In this document: piece by piece, positions 14,232 through 21,788 of the stretch
Position numbering within the stretch: the stretch's first letter is position 1
How the letters are laid out: each line of letters starts with the position of its first letter
Source: an uncultured Oscillospiraceae bacterium
Lineage (GTDB): Bacteria; Bacillota; Clostridia; Oscillospirales; Oscillospiraceae
Direction of reading: 5' to 3'
Assembly (NCBI GenBank): GCA_900763675.1
Contig: CAAFLE010000064.1
Location: forward strand, 1 to 31,895
Length of the DNA stretch: 31,895 bases
The notes under the pieces: model-generated
Told to the model about the DNA's origin: nothing
What the model saw: only the letters and a program-made list of their open reading frames with translations
The model's database searches: none
Made by a program: the position numbers and the translations under genes

Positions 14232-15482
14232 ATGAAGAAGATTCTTGCACTGCTGATGGCAGTATGTCTGATGGCTGCGATGCTGACCGGCTGCGGCAGC
14301 GCCCCGGCGGAACCGGCGCAGCCCGCGGCGGAATCGGGCGATACAGAGCCGGGCGCCGCGGAACCGACCGCGGAAAAGGAAACCGTTACGCTCAAGGTAT
14401 GGGCGGATCAGGTCGAGCTGGAGCTGACGGAAAAGCTCTGCAACGATTTTGCCGCCGCGCACCCGGAGAAGGAATACGTTTTTGAATACGGCGCCGTCGG
14501 CGCGGTGGACGGCAAGTCCCGCTATCTCGAAGACCCTGCCGCCGCTGCGGATGTGTTCGTGTTTGCCGACGACCAGCTCATTGATCTTGTGAAGGCGGAC
14601 GCGCTGTATGAAGTGACCCGCAACACCGACGCAATCGTCACGGCGAACACTGCCGGCTCGGTCAATGCCGCATCCTACGACGGCGTGCTTTACGGCTACC
14701 CCATGACCTCAGATAACGGCTACTTCCTGTACTACGACAAATCGGTGTTCGCCGAGGACGACCTTGCCACGCTCGACGGCATCCTCGCCGCCGCCAACGC
14801 CGCCGGCAAGCAGGTACATATGGACGTTTCCAACGGCTGGTATCTCGCGTCCTTCTTCCTCGGTAACGGCTGCACGTTGACCATCGAGGACGGCAAGCAG
14901 ATCATCGACTTCAACAACGAAAAGGGTCTTGAAGCCGCCGAAGCCATCCGTGAATTCTGCAACGATCCTGCGTTCGTGACCGGCGACGACTCCGTCCTTT
15001 CCGGCGGCATCGGCGACTCCATCGCCTGCGGCGTCTCCGGCACGTGGGTCGCCTCCGCGATCCAGGAAAAGCTTGGCGAAAACTACGGCTGCTGCAAACT
15101 GCCGACCTTTACGTGCGCCGGTAAGCAGGTGCAGATGGGTTCCTTCCTCGGCTGCAAGATCTACGGCGTCAACTCCCAGACCGCCCATCCGGTGGACGCC
15201 ATGGAGCTGGCGGAGTTTCTGACGTCGGAACAGGCGCAGCTGGAACGCTATGAAGCGCTCAACTACGGTCCGTCCAACGTCAACGCGCTCGCAAACGACG
15301 CGGTCGCGTCCAACCTCGCACTCTCCGCTCTCGCCGAGCAGAGCAACTACGCCGTGACGCAGCTGGTCCTCGGCGGCTTCTGGGTCCCGGCGGAGGCGTT
15401 CGGCGCCGAGCTGGAAGCGCACACGACCGCCGATCTGCAAACGCTGCTTGATCAACTGGTGGAGCAGGCGAGCGAGGGCTGA
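14232..15482 (+). CDS. Sugar ABC transporter substrate-binding lipoprotein (MalE-like)
   Basis: The 416-residue product begins with a lipoprotein signal, MKKILALLMAVCLMAAMLTGC, with the lipidated Cys at residue 21 (LTGC lipobox). An Ala/Glu/Pro-rich linker (about 22-53) leads into a family 1 extracellular solute-binding domain. The TLKVWADQVELELTEKLCNDFAAAHPE start and ADVFVFADDQLIDLVKADAL segment resemble maltose/maltodextrin/cyclodextrin-binding proteins. It would be anchored outside the cytoplasmic membrane and deliver oligosaccharides to the two permeases downstream. AAAGGAG lies 8 bases upstream. It heads the operon behind a strong promoter, and a stable hairpin follows the gene. The exact sugar is inferred from the GH13 enzyme in the operon. 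Confidence 0.92.
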   Translation: MKKILALLMAVCLMAAMLTGCGSAPAEPAQPAAESGDTEPGAAEPTAEKETVTLKVWADQVELELTEKLCNDFAAAHPEKEYVFEYGAVGAVDGKSRYLEDPAAAADVFVFADDQLIDLVKADALYEVTRNTDAIVTANTAGSVNAASYDGVLYGYPMTSDNGYFLYYDKSVFAEDDLATLDGILAAANAAGKQVHMDVSNGWYLASFFLGNGCTLTIEDGKQIIDFNNEKGLEAAEAIREFCNDPAFVTGDDSVLSGGIGDSIACGVSGTWVASAIQEKLGENYGCCKLPTFTCAGKQVQMGSFLGCKIYGVNSQTAHPVDAMELAEFLTSEQAQLERYEALNYGPSNVNALANDAVASNLALSALAEQSNYAVTQLVLGGFWVPAEAFGAELEAHTTADLQTLLDQLVEQASEG

Positions 15483-15500
15483 CCGCCCTGACGCAATATG

Positions 15501-15528
15501 GAAAAGGGGCTGGCAGCAGCCCCTTTTC
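15501..15528 (+). other. Stable hairpin between binding-protein and permease genes
   Basis: GAAAAGGGGCT and AGCCCCTTTTC form a perfect 11-bp stem around GGCAGC. The T-run is inside the stem, so full termination is not expected. Such hairpins often keep binding-protein mRNA abundant relative to the permease genes. Confidence 0.65.
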
Positions 15529-15591
15529 CCGGTTATCCCCAAACCCCCGGCTCTCTTCCGAGAGCGACCCGAAGACAAGCGGAGGTGCGCC

Positions 15592-16950
15592 ATGCGCAGA
15601 GAAATGAAACGTCACATACTTCTGGATGCCGCGGCGGGAGGCAGTCTTTGGACGCGCCTTTCGTTTCTCGTCATGGGCGCGGGCTGCATCCGGTACAGGC
15701 AGTTCGTCCGTGGGGCGGCATATCTGCTCAGCGAGATCGGCTTTTTCCTTTTCTTCCGGGATTTCGCGCTGCAATATCTCTGCAAATTCGCAACACTTGG
15801 CACGGAGACGCAGCGAAAGGTCTGGAACGAGGATCTGCAGATCTTTCAGCGCTTCCCCGGCGACAACTCCATGCTGATCCTGCTTTTCAGTGTGCTGTCG
15901 GCTGCGGTCTGCGTCGTATTCGTTTATCTTTGGTACGCAAACATCCGGGACGCATGGCGGGCGCAGGACAGCGCCGAACGCGGCTGCGCGATCGCGTCTT
16001 TCCGGGACGATCTCCGCGCCATGAAGCATGAGAAATTCCATGTGACGCTGCTTGCTCTGCCCATGCTCACGATGGTCCTTTTCACGGTGCTGCCGATCGT
16101 TTTCATGATCCTCATTGCCTTTACCAACTTCGACGCCGATCACCAGCCCCCCGGAAATCTGTTCACATGGGTCGGTATGTCGAACGTGACTGACATCTTT
16201 CTCGGCAACGCGATCAAGACCCGCACGTTCTTCGGTCTGCTCGGCTGGACGATCGTATGGGCGATCCTTGCCACGTTCACCAACTATTTTTTCGGGATGC
16301 TGCTGGCGGTAGCCATCAACAGCAAGCTCGTAAAGCTCAAACAGGTCTGGCGTACCTGCTTTGTCATCGCCATCGCTATACCGCAATTTGTAAGTCTCCT
16401 GCTCATCTCCCGTGCGCTGGAGCCGGCGGGCGCGGTGAATGTGCTGCTAATGAAGCTCGGCGTCATCCAGACGCCGCTGCCGTTTCTGCTGGACCCGACG
16501 CTTGCGCGGATCGTTGCAGTTGTGGTCAATATGTGGATCGGCATTCCATATTCCATGATAACGTTCTCGGGCGTGCTGATGAATATCCCGGCGGAGCTTT
16601 ACGAGAGCGCCGAGATCGACGGCGCCGGACCGCTCCGGAAGTTCGTATCCATCACGCTGCCGTATATGTTCTTTATCACCGCCCCTGCGACCATCACGAC
16701 CTTTGTCACCAACTTCAATAACTTCAACGTCATCTATCTTCTTACCGCCGGCGGACCGTTCTCACTCAACTACTATCAGGCGGGCAAGACCGATCTTCTC
16801 GTCACGTGGCTGTATAAGCTGACCGTGAACCGCAACGACTATTCGCTCGCCTCGACTATCGGCATTTTCATCTTCCTGCTGGTGGGAGGCTGTTCGCTTC
16901 TGGTTTATAACCGCACCGGAGCCGTAACGAAGGAGGATCAGTTCCAATGA
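15592..16950 (+). CDS. Maltodextrin-type ABC permease, MalF-like
   Basis: The 452-residue product has an extended N-terminus (about 1-150) with two or three membrane segments (LWTRLSFLVMGAGCIRY, AAYLLSEIGFFLFF, MLILLFSVLSAAVCVVFVYLW), as in other Firmicutes MalF proteins. The six-helix transport domain follows from about residue 157. The cytoplasmic EAA loop that contacts the ATPase is visible as IPAELYESAEIDGAGPLRKF near residues 335-355. The start at 15592 has CGGAGG upstream; the frame extends further back into the hairpin region without a ribosome binding site. It overlaps the next permease gene by 4 bases (ATGA). No ATP-binding subunit is encoded in the operon. Confidence 0.92.
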   Translation: MRREMKRHILLDAAAGGSLWTRLSFLVMGAGCIRYRQFVRGAAYLLSEIGFFLFFRDFALQYLCKFATLGTETQRKVWNEDLQIFQRFPGDNSMLILLFSVLSAAVCVVFVYLWYANIRDAWRAQDSAERGCAIASFRDDLRAMKHEKFHVTLLALPMLTMVLFTVLPIVFMILIAFTNFDADHQPPGNLFTWVGMSNVTDIFLGNAIKTRTFFGLLGWTIVWAILATFTNYFFGMLLAVAINSKLVKLKQVWRTCFVIAIAIPQFVSLLLISRALEPAGAVNVLLMKLGVIQTPLPFLLDPTLARIVAVVVNMWIGIPYSMITFSGVLMNIPAELYESAEIDGAGPLRKFVSITLPYMFFITAPATITTFVTNFNNFNVIYLLTAGGPFSLNYYQAGKTDLLVTWLYKLTVNRNDYSLASTIGIFIFLLVGGCSLLVYNRTGAVTKEDQFQ

Positions 16951-17798
16951 AAAACGCACGCATCCGCCGCCGCGTTTCGGCGGCCGCATTGAACGCGCTG
17001 ATCGCCATACTTGCCGTTTTGTGGCTCGTGCCGGTGTTCTGGCTGATTGTTTCATCCTTCCGCGCTGAGCAGGGGGCGTATACGCCCTATCTCTGGCCGA
17101 AGGCGTTTACCTTGGATAATTACATCCGTCTGTTTACTGACCGGCGGCTGTTTGATTTTCCGCGCTGGCTCGGCAACACGCTTTTCGTCGCCGCGTGCAG
17201 CTGCGTCCTCACGACCATCCTCACGCTGATGGTGGCATATGTCTATTCCCGCCTGCGCTTCCCGAAGCGCCGCTTCCTTATGAACGCCTCGCTGGTGCTG
17301 GGAATGTTCCCTGGCTTTATGAGCATCATCGCCATTTATCACTTTATGAAGGCGATCGGGCTGGATCAGACGCTGCTGGCGCTGATCCTGGTCTATTCCG
17401 GCGGCGCGGCGCTCAATTACTACATCGCCAAGGGCTATTTCGATACCATTCCCAAATCACTGGATGAAGCGGCGATCCTTGACGGCGCGTCCAACAGCAC
17501 GGTGTTCTGGAAGATCATCCTGCCGAACGCCAAGCCGGTCATCGCCACGACCGCCATTAATGCCTTCATCAATCCTATCGTCGATTATATTTTTGTCTCG
17601 GTCATTATGAAGGACAACTATAATAACTTCACCGTCGCCAAGGGTCTCTACACTATGGTGGACAAGACGAATATTTACGAATACTACACCGTATTCTGCG
17701 CCGGTGCAGTCATCGTGGCGATCCCGGTCGTGCTGCTGTTCCTCCGGGTGCAGAAATACTATGTTGCCGGCGTTGTCGGCGGCTCCGTGAAAGGATAA
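16947..17798 (+). CDS. Maltodextrin-type ABC permease, MalG-like
   Basis: The 283-residue product is a typical MalG-type inner-membrane partner of about normal length, with six hydrophobic segments beginning at ALNALIAILAVLWLVPVFWLIVSS. The EAA loop reads IPKSLDEAAILDGASNSTVF (about 170-190) followed by KIILPNAKPVIA. With the MalF-like protein it forms the membrane channel of a CUT1 importer. AAGGAGG lies about 10 bases before the ATG, inside the end of the preceding gene, and the ATGA overlap indicates translational coupling. The glycosidase gene begins 3 bases after its stop. Confidence 0.93.
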   Translation: MKNARIRRRVSAAALNALIAILAVLWLVPVFWLIVSSFRAEQGAYTPYLWPKAFTLDNYIRLFTDRRLFDFPRWLGNTLFVAACSCVLTTILTLMVAYVYSRLRFPKRRFLMNASLVLGMFPGFMSIIAIYHFMKAIGLDQTLLALILVYSGGAALNYYIAKGYFDTIPKSLDEAAILDGASNSTVFWKIILPNAKPVIATTAINAFINPIVDYIFVSVIMKDNYNNFTVAKGLYTMVDKTNIYEYYTVFCAGAVIVAIPVVLLFLRVQKYYVAGVVGGSVKG

Positions 17799-17801
17799 GC
17801 T

Positions 17802-19496
17802 ATGAACCCTGCAACGATCTTCCACCGGCCAATGAGCGAATATGCTTTTGCTCTGGACGATATGCATTATGTATTCCGCCTGCGTACCGGCAAGGGAGAG
17901 GCGAAGTCCGTCCGGTTTTACTATGCCGACCGCGCCGTTATGACTCCCGAGCTGCATTTTTTCATTCTTTCGATGGAAAAAATCCGGGAGGACCGGTATT
18001 TTGACTGGTACGAGATCCGGCTGGAAACGCCGTTCGAGCGCATCGCCTACTATTTTGTGCTGGAAAACGGCGCGGAAACGCTTTTTTATTACGGCGACTG
18101 CTACGAAATGGCGGGAACGCCCACCAGAGCAGACTATTTCCAGCTCCCGTTCAACCACCGTGCCGACCGGTTTGCCGCGCCGGCGTGGACGAGAGACGCC
18201 GTGGTATACAACATCTTCCCGGACAGCTTTGCCGCGGGTGTACGCCGCACGCCCGGCGGCGGACCGCTCTGCCGGGGCGGTACGGTGCGCGGCATTGCCG
18301 AAAATCTGGATTATATCGCGTCGCTGGGCTTCAACTGCATTTATCTGAACCCGATCTTTGCGGCAAAGTCCTACCACCGGTACGATACGCTGGATTATTA
18401 CCGCGTTGATCCGCACATGGGAACGGAGGACGATCTGCGCGATCTGGTAAAGCGATCGCACGCGCTCGGCATCCGGGTCGTACTCGACGGCGTGTTCAAC
18501 CACGTGAGCTGCGATCACCCGTTTTTCCGCGACGTACTGGAAAGGGGAAGAGGATCGCAGTACTATTCCTGCTTCTATGCGCTGCCCGAAACGCCGCGTC
18601 TGCCCGCGCAGGACGAAGCGCCCGGGTATGTCTGCTTTTCGTATGTCGCCGAAATGCCGAAAACAAATACCGCCGACCCGTTTCTCCGACAGTACTTCTG
18701 CGATGTCGGCGCGTACTGGATCCGGGAGTTTGACGTGGACGGCTGGCGGCTGGATGTGGCGAACGAGATGGACGACGGCTTTCTCCGCGCCTTCCGCGCT
18801 GCGGTCAAGGCGGCGAAGAGCGACGCGCTGATCGTCGGCGAGGTATGGGAAAACGCCGCGCACTACCTGTGCGGCGATATGCTCGATTCTGCGATGAACT
18901 ACGATTTCCGCCGCTACGCCCGCCGGTTTTTTGCCGAGCGAACGGTAGACGCGGAGACCTTTGACACGAATGTATCCACGCTGCTGCTGCGCTACAGTGA
19001 AAACGCTCTGTTCGCCCAGCTCAATCTGCTCGACAGCCACGACGTGAGCCGCTTTCTTACACTCTGCGGCGGAGATGCTGGGCGGCAGGAGCTGGCAGTA
19101 CTGCTGCAGATGACCTTCCCGGGGATGCCGTGCGTATTCTACGGCGACGAAAAAGGACTTTGCGGCGAGAGCGAGCCGGAATACCGCCGGCCCATGGCAT
19201 GGGACGCCTCTTCTCCGCTGGAGGAGGTTTACCGCCGGCTGATCGCGCTGCGAAAGATGCACCCGGCGCTGCGGTACGGCAGCTTCCATACGGAGCTTGC
19301 CCGCGGCGCGGTCTACCGCTACAGCCGGATATGGAGGGATACGAAAATCACGGTCACGATGAATCTCGGCGCGGAACCGGTGCCGTCAGAAGAGCGCGGG
19401 ACGCTCCTCTTGAAAAAGGGAGAAAACCATGACATAATCGGCGCATGGGAATACGAGGTGTGGGAGGAGCAGAACGACGGCGGTAACGATTTATGA
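17802..19496 (+). CDS. GH13 neopullulanase/cyclomaltodextrinase-like glycosidase
   Basis: The 564-residue product has an N-terminal beta-sandwich of about 120 residues resembling CBM34, then a GH13 barrel. Conserved regions are DGVFNHV (229-235), GWRLDVANE with nucleophile Asp318, VGEVWE with acid/base Glu347, and LLDSHD with Asp414 as the third carboxylate, so the active site is complete. This layout is that of the GH13_20 group, which opens cyclodextrins and cleaves pullulan or short maltodextrins. There is no signal peptide, so it acts in the cytoplasm on sugars delivered by the ABC importer. AAAGGA lies 6 bases before the start. The 3' end overlaps the LacI gene by about 20 bases. Confidence 0.93.
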   Translation: MNPATIFHRPMSEYAFALDDMHYVFRLRTGKGEAKSVRFYYADRAVMTPELHFFILSMEKIREDRYFDWYEIRLETPFERIAYYFVLENGAETLFYYGDCYEMAGTPTRADYFQLPFNHRADRFAAPAWTRDAVVYNIFPDSFAAGVRRTPGGGPLCRGGTVRGIAENLDYIASLGFNCIYLNPIFAAKSYHRYDTLDYYRVDPHMGTEDDLRDLVKRSHALGIRVVLDGVFNHVSCDHPFFRDVLERGRGSQYYSCFYALPETPRLPAQDEAPGYVCFSYVAEMPKTNTADPFLRQYFCDVGAYWIREFDVDGWRLDVANEMDDGFLRAFRAAVKAAKSDALIVGEVWENAAHYLCGDMLDSAMNYDFRRYARRFFAERTVDAETFDTNVSTLLLRYSENALFAQLNLLDSHDVSRFLTLCGGDAGRQELAVLLQMTFPGMPCVFYGDEKGLCGESEPEYRRPMAWDASSPLEEVYRRLIALRKMHPALRYGSFHTELARGAVYRYSRIWRDTKITVTMNLGAEPVPSEERGTLLLKKGENHDIIGAWEYEVWEEQNDGGNDL

Positions 19497-20472
19497 TGTG
19501 GCGCGGGAAGCGGACGTTTCCATTGCCACGGTCTCCAAGGCGCTGAACGACAGCAGCACCATTTCGGAGCAGACAAAGGAACGGATCCGGACGATCGCCG
19601 GCCGGCTCGGCTACCGACCCAACGCGAGAGCGCAGAGCTTTGCCCGGCAGGCGAGCGGGACGGTGCTGTTCATCGCGGACTTTTACCGGAACATAGCGTT
19701 TGAAAACCCGCATATGTTCGAGATCATCTCCGGCTCCGCCGCGTATTTGAAGAAAAAGGGGTATTCGCTTCTGCTCAAGCCGCTTTCGCGGCAGGAAGCG
19801 CCCATAGTCATCCGCGACATTATTCAGGAGCGGCAGGCGGACGCACTGCTCCTCCATGCGCATATTCTCTCGGCAGAGCTGGCGGCGATTTTGTCCCGTG
19901 TCGATTTTCCGTATCTTGTGATCGGCAAGCCGAATCAGCGCAGCAGCATATGCTGGATGGACGTGAACCATGAACAGGCGGGGCAGATCGCCGCAAATTA
20001 CCTGCTCGACAGGGGCTACCGGCAAATGGCGTTTATCATGGGGCGGGAGGACGACGCCATTGCGCAAAGCCGTCTGACCGGTATCCGGCAGGCGATGGAC
20101 GAGGAGGAGCTGACGGTCGAGGTCGTTTGCAGTCAGTCGCCGTGGTCGCTGGACGATGCGGCGCTCGACGTGCTGCTCACGCGCAATGTCCGTCCGGAGG
20201 TACTGCTCTGCGCGAACAACCATCTCGCGCTGCACAGCTTGCAGCATATCCGCCGTCTGGGCTTGAAAATTCCGGAGGATGTGGCGCTGCTGACCTTTGA
20301 TAATTATCCCTTTTCCATGCTTACGGACCCGACGATCACTGCCGTCGAGGTCGATATGCACGATATGGGCGTCAACGCCGCCCGATTTGTCCTTCAGCGC
20401 ATCCGCAAGCCGAATCTGCGGGCGCAGTCGTATGTCACTTCCCCGTGCATTCTTGAACGCGAGTCCACATGA
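19477..20472 (+). CDS. LacI-family repressor with non-canonical ACG start
   Basis: The frame encodes a LacI regulator: an HTH reading TIYDVAREADVSIATVSKALND, a hinge near LGYRPNARAQSFARQ, and a periplasmic-binding-protein-like sensor with PEDVALLTFDN near the C-terminus. No ATG, GTG, TTG or CTG exists in frame between the stop at 19435-19437 and GTG 19498, and that GTG would remove the first half of the first HTH helix. An ACG at 19477 sits exactly 7 bases after a strong GGGAGGAG (19462-19469) and gives the family-like start (M)AVTIYDVAREA, 331 residues. I therefore annotate ACG as the start; a T-to-C mutation of an original ATG, or a sequence error, are alternatives. It probably controls this sugar operon. 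Confidence 0.8.
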   Translation, partial: TAVTIYDVAREADVSIATVSKALNDSSTISEQTKERIRTIAGRLGYRPNARAQSFARQASGTVLFIADFYRNIAFENPHMFEIISGSAAYLKKKGYSLLLKPLSRQEAPIVIRDIIQERQADALLLHAHILSAELAAILSRVDFPYLVIGKPNQRSSICWMDVNHEQAGQIAANYLLDRGYRQMAFIMGREDDAIAQSRLTGIRQAMDEEELTVEVVCSQSPWSLDDAALDVLLTRNVRPEVLLCANNHLALHSLQHIRRLGLKIPEDVALLTFDNYPFSMLTDPTITAVEVDMHDMGVNAARFVLQRIRKPNLRAQSYVTSPCILEREST

Positions 20473-20490
20473 CCGGCTTTGCCGCACTGC

Positions 20491-20517
20491 CTCCCCTTGG
20501 AAACGAGGGGAGTTTTT
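20491..20517 (+). terminator. Intrinsic terminator of the sugar operon
   Basis: CTCCCCT pairs with AGGGGAG around an 8-base loop and is followed by TTTTT, 18 bases after the lacI-type stop. Confidence 0.88.
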
Positions 20518-20542
20518 CTTGACATTTTCTCCTTTTTGTATC

Positions 20543-20570
20543 TTCCCAGCGGCAGGATTTCCGGTATAAT
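20543..20570 (+). promoter_or_regulatory. Promoter of the MntP-like/TetR pair
   Basis: TTCCCA (20543-20548) and a perfect TATAAT (20565-20570) are spaced by 16 bases, 30 bases before the start codon. Confidence 0.5.
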
Positions 20571-20599
20571 GGGAAGCAGAAAAAAAGAGGTGACAGGCT

Positions 20600-21172
20600 A
20601 TGAGATATTGGGAAATCCTGCTGTTTTGTCTGGGCATATCGCTGGATGTGTTCGGCGCCGCCGTGTGTCAGGGGGCGGTGCTCGGCGAGCTGCGCCGCCG
20701 GCGCATTGCCGCATACTGTCTCATTTTCTGCGCGGCGCAGACCGCGGCGATGGAAATAGGACGGCTGCTCGGTACGCTGCCGCGTTTCGCATCGTACTAT
20801 ACCGTGTCGCAGGGACTGTGGCGGCTGCTCGCGGCGCTGATCTTCTTCGCGCTGGGGGCGTATCTGCTCGTCAAGGCGATCCGGAAAAAGGCGGTTTTTG
20901 AGCATCGCTCAGAGCTGCGGATGAAAAAAGTCGTCGGCACTGCCGTTCTCACGAGTCTCGATTCGCTCCTCGCGGGCATCAGCTCCCGGTTTTTGGATGC
21001 GCACTGGCTCTCCTGTCTCGCCACGCTTTTCGGCGTTACGGCGGTGTGCGCTCTCGGCGGCGTTTCGATGGGGTATCATTTCGGCTATTCGCAGAAAAAT
21101 ACCGCCTACTGGATCGGCGGCGCTCTTTTCCTTGTCACCGGTGCGGACGTGCTGCTTCGTTCGCTGCTGTGA
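20600..21172 (+). CDS. MntP-like putative manganese efflux protein
   Basis: The 190-residue product has six hydrophobic segments and the two-repeat layout of the MntP/YebN family. The first repeat carries GISLDVFGAAVCQGA (Asp16) and the second TSLDSLLAG (Asp121), matching the paired Asp motifs used for Mn2+ export. GAGGTGA precedes the ATG. The gene is followed after 12 bases by a TetR-type regulator in the same direction. The sequence departs from classical MntP at several positions, so the substrate could be another metal; no manganese riboswitch is visible upstream. Confidence 0.72.
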   Translation: MRYWEILLFCLGISLDVFGAAVCQGAVLGELRRRRIAAYCLIFCAAQTAAMEIGRLLGTLPRFASYYTVSQGLWRLLAALIFFALGAYLLVKAIRKKAVFEHRSELRMKKVVGTAVLTSLDSLLAGISSRFLDAHWLSCLATLFGVTAVCALGGVSMGYHFGYSQKNTAYWIGGALFLVTGADVLLRSLL

Positions 21173-21184
21173 TCGGAGGTATAT

Positions 21185-21730
21185 ATGGACAGCCGCAAGG
21201 ATCTTACCAAGCGCCTGATCGCCGGCGGCTTCAAGGCGCTGCTGCTGCGATACCCGTTTGAAAAAATCTCCATTATGATGATCACCAACGAAGCGGGCAT
21301 TCGCCGCCCGTCGTTTTATAACCACTTTCAGGACAAGTACGACCTGCTCGCGTGGATCGTGGAAACGGATGTGGTCGCCCCGGCGGGCGAAGCGCTGCGG
21401 CGCGGCGACGGCGTCGGGGCGCTGCGCACCGTGTTTGCCGGGCTGGTGGAGGACAGCGCCTTTTACCGCAAGGCGTTCACCGTCACGGGGCAGAACGGGT
21501 TTGAAGACTCGTTCGCCGACGCCGTGCAGCGCCTGCTGCTGGAAAATGCGGAGCTTGCCCCGAACGCCGGTCCCGCCGGACTGCTTTCGGAAAAGACGGT
21601 GGCGCGGTACAACGCCATCTGCCTTGTGTCCACGGTGAAGCACTGGCTGGAAAGCGGCCGCGCCGCAAACGTGGACGAACTGGTGAACGCCTATCTCTAT
21701 CTCGTGTCGCACAGCGTATGGATGCAGTAA
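21185..21730 (+). CDS. TetR/AcrR-family regulator, DhaS-like type
   Basis: The 181-residue product has an N-terminal TetR helix-turn-helix (about 8-50), with FEKISIMMITNEAGIRRPSFYNHFQDKYDLLAWI containing the typical recognition helix and following Phe-Tyr-X-His-Phe. The C-terminal part resembles the DhaS-like TetR_C_8 domain. CGGAGG lies 5 bases before the ATG. It is the last gene of the pair with the MntP-like protein and is followed by a strong terminator, so it may control that gene and itself; no clear operator was found. The ligand is unknown. Confidence 0.85.
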   Translation: MDSRKDLTKRLIAGGFKALLLRYPFEKISIMMITNEAGIRRPSFYNHFQDKYDLLAWIVETDVVAPAGEALRRGDGVGALRTVFAGLVEDSAFYRKAFTVTGQNGFEDSFADAVQRLLLENAELAPNAGPAGLLSEKTVARYNAICLVSTVKHWLESGRAANVDELVNAYLYLVSHSVWMQ

Positions 21731-21746
21731 GGCCATAGAAAAGCGA

Positions 21747-21783
21747 GAGCGGAAGCGCCGAAGGCGCTTCCGCTCCATTTTTT
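21747..21783 (+). terminator. Intrinsic terminator, possibly shared by both strands
   Basis: GAGCGGAAGCGCC (21747-21759) pairs perfectly with 21763-21775 around GAA, followed by a T-run. It closes the TetR transcript; on the minus strand a weaker TCGCTTTT follows, so it may also stop the opposing operon. Confidence 0.9.
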
Positions 21784-21788
21784 ACTCG

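Noticed and set aside
19498..20472. LacI gene starting at GTG 19498
   Set aside because: This start removes part of the first HTH helix and has no ribosome binding site at proper spacing, whereas ACG 19477 follows a strong one.
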